From: Opitutia bacterium UBA7374
Lineage (GTDB): Bacteria > Verrucomicrobiota > Verrucomicrobiia > Opitutales > Coraliomargaritaceae
DNA: 64,000 nucleotides
Assembly (NCBI GenBank): GCA_002469895.1
Contig: DKOA01000043.1
Coordinates: forward strand, 1-64,000
Reading direction: 5' to 3'
Of this stretch, positions 51,020 through 59,191 are shown one piece after another. The notes below the pieces were generated by a model that saw only the letters and a list, made by a program, of their open reading frames with translations, had not been told where the DNA came from and ran no database searches. Numbering within the stretch: position 1 is the stretch's first letter; each line of letters begins with the position of its first letter. Position numbers and translations under genes: made by a program.

Positions 51020-52624
51020 TTATTCAATACCGGGTTTTATCCATGAATTGGAGTTTTTGTTTAGGACAACTTCTTCTCGGTTACGCTTAAAGCGTGCGAG
51101 TTCTTTTTCCAGTTTGTTGAGGCTGACTGCTTTTGTAGCTGAGCCCTTTCTCTGTTCCTGTTGAAAGACTTCATGTGCTCTGCGTTCAAACTCATCTAAC
51201 TGTAAGTACCTCGCCGCATAAACCTCTGCTACCCCATAAGCGTTAACTTGATCCAGATAATCTTCCAGTAATCCATCGAATTCCTTCACCAGACCATCAT
51301 TTAATTCGCTAATATCTGTGCTTTCCCGGTAGTCAGTGGACATATCGAACAACTTCGCTTCTCCGCTATTCAGGTGTTTCATGTACTTGTAATCACCAAT
51401 CCGCAAGACACTGATCGGAGCTGCAAAATATGTGGGGTAGTGAAAGACCATTCCGGGGAACGGCCTCTCCACGGAACCTGCATTTCCTTGCTCAAATACA
51501 TTCCGCAGGGAACCGCCGTCCAAATCCTCCGGCAGCTCGATCAAAGATTTAGATAAATCATGAAAAGTCGGTAGAAAATCCCACTGCACAACCGGAGTGG
51601 CACATCTGGCGCCTTTCAATACGCCGGGGCCACGAACAACCATAGGCACCCTTAGCCCACCTTCAAAGAGCGTTGCCTTGCCATAACGCAAGGGACCATT
51701 GGGACCCAGGCCGCCGCCATTATCGGAGGTGTAAATAATGTACGTATTCTCGTACTGACCCTTACTTTTCAACTGGGCAATCACCTGACCCAAGTGCTGA
51801 TCTATCTGATCGACCATAGCCGCGAATTGCAGTCGTCGATAAACACCTGCGTCAGTGTTTTTCGGCTGATCTGCAGCCAGGTAGCCGTTCAAGTTGAAAT
51901 CACCGGGTTCTAGTCGCTCTGCATATTCTTTAATCAGTTCCGGATCGGCCGCATAAGGCACATGAACTGCGTAGTGCGATATCATCATAAAGAAGGGCTT
52001 CGTACCGGCGTATTCATCGAGGAACTCTCGACTTTCTTTAATCAAACTGTTGATCCGTTTAGGATCCGATTCGGGAAGAGGCTTTCTCGAGCGAATGTCG
52101 ACATAATCCCCATGGTAATTTCCATTTGGAGCCGAGTCATATTCATCGGAAATAGAATAGCCAAAATCTGACATACGATCCTTCCCCATGCCCTTACCAA
52201 AGTGGGCGCTGACGTACCCCTGTTTTGTCGCATTCAAAACGTCGGCTAATGAAATTTCATCTTCCCATGACAGATGCTCCTTAAATGCCATAACGTCATT
52301 AACGATAGTACAGCGTAAGCGTGCCGGCGTTTTACCTGTTTGAATACTCAAACGCGAAGGCGTACAAGTCGGTGCGGGAGCATAGGCGTTGGAGAAAACC
52401 ATACCATCCTTAGCTAAGAGTTCTAAGTTTGGGGTCCTGTAAAAATTACTCTTTGAATCCTTTTCAGCCTCCATCATCTGTACCGATGTGTCTGCCCAAC
52501 CTAAATCATCGATATAAAATAGTATGAAATTAGGTGCTACTTCGCCATTTCCTTGGTTGGCGCACAAAACACCTGAAAGGTAGAAAGGAAAAAAGATGAG
52601 TATAAGGGTCCTATGTATATTCAT
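51020..52624 (-). CDS. secreted type I sulfatase
   Basis: 534 residues with a Sec leader (LILIFFPFYLSGVLCANQG). The formylglycine motif is C-T-P-S-R starting at Cys87, followed by LSIQTGKTPARLR. FYIDDLGWADTSV holds the metal aspartates, and TSDNGGGLGPNGPLRYGK is in the second half. The C-terminal 50 residues are highly charged and helical, beyond the usual sulfatase core. Just downstream of, and probably co-transcribed with, the 1376-residue enzyme gene (13 bases apart). It converges with the Verru_Chthon pair, whose last stop is only 3 bases away. Confidence 0.91.
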   Translation of the reverse strand: MNIHRTLILIFFPFYLSGVLCANQGNGEVAPNFILFYIDDLGWADTSVQMMEAEKDSKSNFYRTPNLELLAKDGMVFSNAYAPAPTCTPSRLSIQTGKTPARLRCTIVNDVMAFKEHLSWEDEISLADVLNATKQGYVSAHFGKGMGKDRMSDFGYSISDEYDSAPNGNYHGDYVDIRSRKPLPESDPKRINSLIKESREFLDEYAGTKPFFMMISHYAVHVPYAADPELIKEYAERLEPGDFNLNGYLAADQPKNTDAGVYRRLQFAAMVDQIDQHLGQVIAQLKSKGQYENTYIIYTSDNGGGLGPNGPLRYGKATLFEGGLRVPMVVRGPGVLKGARCATPVVQWDFLPTFHDLSKSLIELPEDLDGGSLRNVFEQGNAGSVERPFPGMVFHYPTYFAAPISVLRIGDYKYMKHLNSGEAKLFDMSTDYRESTDISELNDGLVKEFDGLLEDYLDQVNAYGVAEVYAARYLQLDEFERRAHEVFQQEQRKGSATKAVSLNKLEKELARFKRNREEVVLNKNSNSWIKPGIE

Positions 52625-52637
52625 ATATTTGCCTAAA

Positions 52638-55600
52638 TTATTTCGTGTTCACTTTAATTCTGTAAAAGCTGTTGACGTTTGGATCGTCATCGTAAACCGA
52701 AAAACTGTTTAGGTTATTAATAGAATGAATGGTGTCAGAAATATGACTGATTTCGCCATATTCCGACAATCTCAATACCTCACTAAAAGATCCCTCCAAA
52801 GAAGCCGCCTTTTCCAAGGACAAATTTTGAAGATCAAATGCGATTGGTAAAGTGAACTCGAGATTTACTTTACCTAATGTTTGATTCGCATCGTAATGAA
52901 TTGACAAACCTGACGCAAAAAAATCAGACAGGGGTTCTTCGGTTAAGTCGAACTCTACTGTAGCCGCTTCGACCCCGGTATAGGCATACTGCAGATGCCC
53001 TAAATCCGTGCTGTTATACAAATAGCCGGCAGGCGGTTGGATGAGCGCCTTATTCTCTAACCAGGGATTTATGTTTGTCGTCGTCAGCGGATTATTCTCA
53101 ACCGTAATTTTTTTTCTGACATTTTGACCGGCTTCATTCCTTTTCACGAAAACCCTGACCCACTCGACTTCGTTACCGTCCTCCTTAATAGGTACAAAGC
53201 TTTCCATGTACTGCCATTGCGTCGGAAGATTATCTGCAACCGTAAATTGACTATCAATGACCGAGTAAGATAAGCCAAATATTCCTTCTAAAATGACGAG
53301 GATCTTTCCCGCATTAAAATTGGAATACTGATCTCCAAAAAACTCATAATCATCGCCAATACCTTCCGGAGCACAAGGCACTCCCCATTCTTCATTATAA
53401 TTGTATTTCTTTAAATGATCGATGGCAAAGGTGTTGGCATATTCTTCCAAGTCAGTTGCATACATCCCCATCAGGCTAAAGTAGTTCGTATCCGGCGTAA
53501 TGAAAAAAGACTGTGGTATCTCAATTAGATCCCAATCATCCCTTGAAGCGACTGCGATTAATCCATTAGTCAAAAATCCTGCAGGACCATCCACTGCATG
53601 TGTTTCGACGATATCTCTGGCAACATCCTTGGGAAAATCCCTTGTCCGCATGTAACCGAAGGTAGTCCACGATTTTCTCTCCGCATTATTTCCAAAGGTG
53701 AAGAAATTCTCATGGCCGTGTCTTCCTTCATCCAAAGCATAATTATACCAATTATGAATATTTGAATAGTTAACTTTAGTATCCCAGCTATTAATCTCTG
53801 ACTGATCGTAATCCAGTTCTTGAGCCATTTTACTCAAACAAAGCGCTGCATTATACTGCTGACCCCAGAAACCGGGAACTGCGTTTTGCATCAGTACCCG
53901 ATAAAAATCGTAAGCTTCAGCGAGGAAGTTGATATCCCCTGAGTGCTCGTAAATTTGCCAAGCACCAACAGCATGCCCGGTGACAGTGCCGCTAAGACCT
54001 GACCACCATTCTTTACCAATGTTATCCGCAGGAATCCGACCAGTGTTCAGGTTAGCAATACCGAGCAAAGATTTCCAACGAAGTGCGTTTCCATTTGCAT
54101 ATTTCACTTTATCAACGGCCCATGAACCAACCGGAATTTGTATATTCGCATCAAAACGATGGAGCCCCATGAAGTTGTTCACCGCAGTCTGAGTATGTGG
54201 ATAAAAATCAGGGGATTCGTCACTCAAATCGATGTTATACATTAAATAGATCGCCCAGAGAAAATAATAAACCTCGATGATTGTCTTATCAGAACAACGG
54301 AAATAAGGAATCTGTTCGTTCAAAATCGAATTCATATGGTTCGTCTTTGCTGTCCGCTCACTCGAGGCATTTTCTAAGGTCTGCAACGCCCTCTCCGCAG
54401 CGACTCCATAATCATCATTCATATACCAGACTAGGCTAAGGCCCGACTCGTCACAGGATGCCTTGAATGAGTATTTTTTCTGTCCGGTACTCTCCGTCAC
54501 TACAGAGAAATTCTGGATCGGATTAGACGCAGCTAGAATGGTGCTCATGCCGTCATACATCATTACGCCGGGTACGCTATTTCTTGATTGATCAGGCACG
54601 ACTAGATTAACCCCACCCTCATCTATACGAACCAGATTCTGAGAGGCTACAAAGTTGCAGCTGGCTGTCGTACTTACAGTAACCCCGTCTTTATAAAAGC
54701 TTTGGCCGCTAAACTCAATTTCTACCGGTTCACTTGCCGTAATCATGGTGCACGCTACATCATTTAGGGCGATAAACTTATCCTCTCTTATTTGAACTCC
54801 GTTTACAGAATACTCACAAATCATCCTGTCTGGCCGCCAGTACATTTTTACCGGCACCGGATTCTCAAATCTTTGGTTGCCGATGATCACTGTTCCGTAG
54901 GCAATCTTCGTGTATTTGTAGAACTCCCAACCAGTGTAATCATGGCCGTAACCGGTTTCACTATTCTGCACCATACCATATCCACGACTCCTCAGATCAT
55001 GATGATACGGATGTGTAAATCCGATTGTCTCGTGCTCCTGCACCTGCCAGGAAGGATGGAATCCACCGACATAATAAGTACGGTTACCCGCGAGAAATCC
55101 GTGCTTTTTTCCCTGAATCTCCTGACTTAAATAGGCACAGTAATCCGTAAATGGGGGCTTCATTGGATCATTCGTCAGATCGCCCACTGTAAACTCCCAA
55201 AGTGGTCCCGTATTGACTTCGTTACCTCGTATCGCTTCGACTTTCCAGTAGTATTTTTGATTCGCTACAATCGCTGGAAGGCTGTGATTGGTCACCGATG
55301 AATCATAGGTAGCGACAAGACTTGGATTATCGGACACGCCAAAGTAAACCTTATAAGAATCGGCTCCTTCGACAGCACTCCAGTATAAATCCTCTATCTG
55401 ATTGGAGTATGTCCCGGTGTCATCCGGATAGGGATTATCAGGTATTCCGCTGAAGGAGGATACCGTACTAACTGTTGTCAGATTTGTCGAAGCGTTATAA
55501 GCATACGATAAAGAGCGAAACGCTTTGGTATAGATGTAGCCTTGGTTAATATAATCGATTATCTGAAATACGCGGTTACCTTCGAGATTAAGTACACCAT

Positions 55601-56768
55601 CAGTAATATAAACGATACCGGTTCCACCACCTATACCGGTCTGACCATTCCCGATTAAAAGGTTTTTTGCATTTATTACGCCACCCAGCAGTTCCAGTCG
55701 ACCATTACCCAGATTCTCCGGATCTATCTGCGTATTGAATTGGTTGGGTATGGATAGATCTTCATTAATCGATACGATACCACCGCTGATTGTCAGTGTG
55801 CCACTGCCGCCGTTAGAATCCGACCTTCCAATATCTAACCATTGACAGGATAAACTCCCGCCTAGGATCTCAGCTGTATTGGTCGCCCCATACATCCCCA
55901 ACATGAAACCTCTGCACTTTGCATCAATCCCCTGATTGATGATGACCTTCAATCCATCATTGAGGAATTCTGCACCGGTCAAATATGAATCAGGAATTTG
56001 CTGGCTCATCCAATTTTCGGGATTGCTCCACAAGTCATCCAAGCCTATGCCTGTGAATTCAATATCCACAAGATTGCCGACGATCTCTGTCCTTAGCTCT
56101 GTAAAATTGCTCGATGCATCATACTCTAAGATAAAATCCCGGTACGAATCAGTCATGATGTATCCTGCATCCAAATATCCTTGGAGTTTATTCACCTGAT
56201 TGTTTTGCAGGCGTAAAATACCTTCTGTTATGAATAGCTCACCGATGCCGCCATCTTTCCCGGCAGACCGGCTGCCCATATGCAAATTTTGAGCACGTAA
56301 GTTGCCTCCGATCAAATCGAGTCGACCTCGGCCCAAATTATTGCTGTCAGTCAAAGTATTAAATTGATTAGGGATGCTCAAAAGCCCATTCACTATAACG
56401 GAACCGCCACTTACGGTAAGCGTACCATTACCACCGTTTTGATTTGCCCGGCCAATATCCAGCCATTGGCAATCAAGACTGCCTCCTGATACGGTAGCTG
56501 AATTTGTACTTCCATACATGCCCAACATAAAACCACGGCAGCTAGCGGCTATGTTGGTCTCGATCTGTAAATCTAATCCATCGCTCCAAAGCGAAGCACC
56601 ATTACCGTCTTGCTGACTGTTAGGGATGAATCCATTAAGCCAATTGGTTGGATTACTCCATAAATGATCGTCACCTGCATCAGTGAATACCGCGTCAGCA
56701 AGCAATGTTGTATAATTGGCAAATAAAAGCCATAAATAGATGGGCACCACTTTCATAAATTCATACAA
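52638..56768 (-). CDS. giant secreted multidomain protein with a putative alpha-toroid glycosidase domain
   Basis: 1376 residues; a signal peptide follows Met5 (VVPIYLWLLFANYTTLLADA), and the start could be that Met (56756). Two tandem repeats come next: about 26-231 and 234-438, each with LWSNPxNW, CRGFMLGMYG, CQWLDIGR and LSIPNQFNT. A fibronectin III-like domain (about 445-530) follows. The remainder (about 541-1340) is homologous over its length to the protein at 61372-63558. Shared blocks include KHGFxAGNxTYYxGGF, TIGxTHPxHHDLRSRG, HTQTAVNNFxGMHR and DQYSNFNAGKIL. The helix-rich middle flanked by beta domains looks like an (alpha/alpha)6-barrel glycosidase, but I cannot place it in a numbered family. 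The C-terminus ends SFYRIKVNTK, the recurrent tail. Likely extracellular or surface-bound. Confidence 0.75.
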   Translation of the reverse strand: MYEFMKVVPIYLWLLFANYTTLLADAVFTDAGDDHLWSNPTNWLNGFIPNSQQDGNGASLWSDGLDLQIETNIAASCRGFMLGMYGSTNSATVSGGSLDCQWLDIGRANQNGGNGTLTVSGGSVIVNGLLSIPNQFNTLTDSNNLGRGRLDLIGGNLRAQNLHMGSRSAGKDGGIGELFITEGILRLQNNQVNKLQGYLDAGYIMTDSYRDFILEYDASSNFTELRTEIVGNLVDIEFTGIGLDDLWSNPENWMSQQIPDSYLTGAEFLNDGLKVIINQGIDAKCRGFMLGMYGATNTAEILGGSLSCQWLDIGRSDSNGGSGTLTISGGIVSINEDLSIPNQFNTQIDPENLGNGRLELLGGVINAKNLLIGNGQTGIGGGTGIVYITDGVLNLEGNRVFQIIDYINQGYIYTKAFRSLSYAYNASTNLTTVSTVSSFSGIPDNPYPDDTGTYSNQIEDLYWSAVEGADSYKVYFGVSDNPSLVATYDSSVTNHSLPAIVANQKYYWKVEAIRGNEVNTGPLWEFTVGDLTNDPMKPPFTDYCAYLSQEIQGKKHGFLAGNRTYYVGGFHPSWQVQEHETIGFTHPYHHDLRSRGYGMVQNSETGYGHDYTGWEFYKYTKIAYGTVIIGNQRFENPVPVKMYWRPDRMICEYSVNGVQIREDKFIALNDVACTMITASEPVEIEFSGQSFYKDGVTVSTTASCNFVASQNLVRIDEGGVNLVVPDQSRNSVPGVMMYDGMSTILAASNPIQNFSVVTESTGQKKYSFKASCDESGLSLVWYMNDDYGVAAERALQTLENASSERTAKTNHMNSILNEQIPYFRCSDKTIIEVYYFLWAIYLMYNIDLSDESPDFYPHTQTAVNNFMGLHRFDANIQIPVGSWAVDKVKYANGNALRWKSLLGIANLNTGRIPADNIGKEWWSGLSGTVTGHAVGAWQIYEHSGDINFLAEAYDFYRVLMQNAVPGFWGQQYNAALCLSKMAQELDYDQSEINSWDTKVNYSNIHNWYNYALDEGRHGHENFFTFGNNAERKSWTTFGYMRTRDFPKDVARDIVETHAVDGPAGFLTNGLIAVASRDDWDLIEIPQSFFITPDTNYFSLMGMYATDLEEYANTFAIDHLKKYNYNEEWGVPCAPEGIGDDYEFFGDQYSNFNAGKILVILEGIFGLSYSVIDSQFTVADNLPTQWQYMESFVPIKEDGNEVEWVRVFVKRNEAGQNVRKKITVENNPLTTTNINPWLENKALIQPPAGYLYNSTDLGHLQYAYTGVEAATVEFDLTEEPLSDFFASGLSIHYDANQTLGKVNLEFTLPIAFDLQNLSLEKAASLEGSFSEVLRLSEYGEISHISDTIHSINNLNSFSVYDDDPNVNSFYRIKVNTK

Positions 56769-56845
56769 GGATTAGTACTGCAGAGGTCAATTTAGATAAA
56801 ATATCTTTACATCTAATTTACATCTTTCCCAAAATTTCTTCTAAA

Positions 56846-56881
56846 CAAAAAAATGCCGACGAATAATAATTCGCCGGCATT
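56846..56881 (-). terminator. Rho-independent terminator
   Basis: Arms ATGCCGACGAA (56853-56863) and TTCGCCGGCAT (56870-56880) with a 6-base loop. Read on the minus strand this is an 11-bp stem with one G-U pair followed by seven Ts. It ends the transcript of the gene whose stop is at 56906, 25 bases upstream on that strand, and separates it from the next minus-strand operon. Confidence 0.85.
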
Positions 56882-56905
56882 GTTTGGAAAGCAAGTTAGT
56901 CTAAA

Positions 56906-59059
56906 TTACTGAGCACTAGTTCTAAAGAATGCTTTATCAGATGAACCATCGATTGAAATAGTAACTGTATCGCTTGCAGTGTCTACAGTCACGTTGCTAT
57001 CAGTAATATCCATAGTTGAGAATGTGGTCAAATCTGATGACTCTTTGATTGAGAAAACCAAATCAAAATTGTCTCCATTAGCAGAAAGTGAAACTGAACC
57101 CTCTGGAACTGCGACAGGATCAGTACCACCGCCACCGATAACTCCTTCGAGATATTCAATTAATGCGGTATCGGCAACTGTTGGATCAGAACCAATTATA
57201 TCAATTTCAGCAAGGTCTCCAAGAGAATCGCCATCAGAATCTTCTAGATTTGGATCAGTACCGATGGTTAGTTCATCAATATCAGTTAGTCCATCACCGT
57301 CAGTGTCAGTAGTATCTAGAGTGGCCCCTAATGAAGCAGAAATAATTGTAATTTCAGGGAGAGCTTCTATTGGATTACTTCCCCACTTGAACAGACTAAG
57401 TTCTGCAAAATTGGAAATAACATCCCCAATCATACCACCATTACCTGCACCACCAAAGTAGGCGACTGGAGTACCTCCATCTACGCTGTACTCTACGCCA
57501 ATGACATCATAATCAACTTGGTAATATATATTCCAAGTGATTACTGCACCGTCCACAAAGGCATCAATTCTGGTATTTGGTACAATGTTACCATTAATAC
57601 CCATACCACTATTTGCATGCCATAGGCGCACATCACCAAAGCTATTATGAACTAACTGTAAGAATCCATCGTTACCAAAAATAGATATTTTAACATCAGT
57701 TCCAGACTGTGGATCACGATGTTCGTCTAAGCGATAGGTGATGGAATACTTGAAATCACCAATATATTCAGTACGCACTTCAGCTTGAGATACATACTCA
57801 TGATCTGCTGATTCGACAGCTTCTAGTGGATCACCAGCAACCGCATTATCGGGAACTACATATGTTACAGCTGCATCACCTTCGCCAATGGTTACCGTAC
57901 CAGTAGAAATGTCGATATCTTCAATGACATAATCAACTCCTTCAACTTGAACTGGACCTGTAGTATCCGGGTTATCACCAGTGCCCATAACAAGCGGAGT
58001 ACTAATTATTTCAGTAACTTGTATTGGTTGAAACCACTTCGGCTCTGTCGTGCCAGCGGGAAATTCAGTGAATGTAATTCCAGCAGTATCTGCAGTAGTA
58101 CTATTATGTAGATCTGTGAGCTTCATTTCTCCAGCAACAGCATCTTGTGTGTAGTTACCAGACATAGTGTAAGTAATATCAGAATTTACATCACCATTTT
58201 CGTCAGCGTATGCAGCTGTGAAATCTTCAGAAAATTCGATAACTGCTGCATCGGCAGGATCTGTAATCAACCAAGGGTCAGCAGGCGCAACGTATGGAAC
58301 ACCTCCGTAAACCAGATCTGCTGGCTCTAAGCTATATGAATAAAACTGAACCTCGGGTCTCTGCGTTAGATCGCCACCGTTTGCCGCATCGCGCTGAGTG
58401 TCACCATACTGGAATAGTTCGAATTTTGCCCAGCCAGTAATTATATCATCACCAAATCCATTCTGCCCTTTGGTGCCTGCGACAACACCGGCGTCTTGAC
58501 TATCCGTAGTCGCGCCTCTGAAGGCTAGAACTGGTTCAGCATCATCGACTGAGTACTCGATTGTAATAGTTGAACTGTCGCTATCGAAAGAAACAATAAG
58601 TTCCATCATATACCCATCAGTTGTTGATGGTCTTGCATCGCCCCCTAAGTTAAAGAGGTTATAGTTATTGCCAGTCCCTCCGCTGTGCCAACAACGGAAA
58701 GATCCACTTGTGTTGTGTACAAACTCCAAGCGTCCAGTGGTACCACCGAATGAAACCTTCATATCAGCCCCAGTGTTCGTATCATGGAGATTTTCGACAT
58801 AGTATTTTGCCCTAAGTATAAAATCGCCGGCGTTTGCAGATCCTGTGCCTCGCCATAACTTAGGTACTGAAGTGTCTTTAATGTGAGTGGCTGTTACATA
58901 ATCAGCTTCAACAACAACGTTATCTCCTTGAACAGAAACACCAGAATCTGTTGAAGAAGTATTCCAAGTCCATGTATCGACTTGCGCATAAGTATTCGTA
59001 AGCAAGGACAATGACATAGCCAAGCCAAGAAAGTACTTTAATTTATTGTGTAGGGTCAT
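56906..59059 (-). CDS. secreted protein with duplicated beta-sandwich domain and TSP3-type calcium repeats
   Basis: 717 residues from the ATG at 59059, chosen because the signal peptide (LKYFLGLAMSLSLLTNTYAQ) follows directly; the ATG at 59110 would add 17 residues. Two related LamG-like domains (about 30-250 and 400-590) share VHNxxGxxRxWHxxSG, EYSVDxxxPVxxFxGA and an FELFxxG/LSLFKxG motif. Then come two aspartate-rich repeats of the thrombospondin type 3 kind (DTDGDGLTDIDE, DSDGDSLGDLAE), binding calcium in known examples. The last module ends AFFRTSAQ. No catalytic motif; a surface-layer or glycan-binding role is inferred. Has its own terminator and sits between the two putative glycosidase groups. 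Confidence 0.82.
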   Translation of the reverse strand: MTLHNKLKYFLGLAMSLSLLTNTYAQVDTWTWNTSSTDSGVSVQGDNVVVEADYVTATHIKDTSVPKLWRGTGSANAGDFILRAKYYVENLHDTNTGADMKVSFGGTTGRLEFVHNTSGSFRCWHSGGTGNNYNLFNLGGDARPSTTDGYMMELIVSFDSDSSTITIEYSVDDAEPVLAFRGATTDSQDAGVVAGTKGQNGFGDDIITGWAKFELFQYGDTQRDAANGGDLTQRPEVQFYSYSLEPADLVYGGVPYVAPADPWLITDPADAAVIEFSEDFTAAYADENGDVNSDITYTMSGNYTQDAVAGEMKLTDLHNSTTADTAGITFTEFPAGTTEPKWFQPIQVTEIISTPLVMGTGDNPDTTGPVQVEGVDYVIEDIDISTGTVTIGEGDAAVTYVVPDNAVAGDPLEAVESADHEYVSQAEVRTEYIGDFKYSITYRLDEHRDPQSGTDVKISIFGNDGFLQLVHNSFGDVRLWHANSGMGINGNIVPNTRIDAFVDGAVITWNIYYQVDYDVIGVEYSVDGGTPVAYFGGAGNGGMIGDVISNFAELSLFKWGSNPIEALPEITIISASLGATLDTTDTDGDGLTDIDELTIGTDPNLEDSDGDSLGDLAEIDIIGSDPTVADTALIEYLEGVIGGGGTDPVAVPEGSVSLSANGDNFDLVFSIKESSDLTTFSTMDITDSNVTVDTASDTVTISIDGSSDKAFFRTSAQ

Positions 59060-59191
59060 GGTAGTTTTTGGGGTTAGCGCTTTAACAAATGTAAAGCTGA
59101 AGGTTAACAATTAAAATGTAACAAAAATTTACATTTCTGACAATGTCTCAAACCGAACAATCTATGCTGCATTACGACATAGATTTTAATC

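Noticed and set aside
59114..59136. AT-rich hairpin AAATGTAA...TTTACATTT between the GH127-like gene and the TSP3 protein gene
   Set aside because: Weak AT-only stem without a T run; could be chance in AT-rich intergenic DNA.
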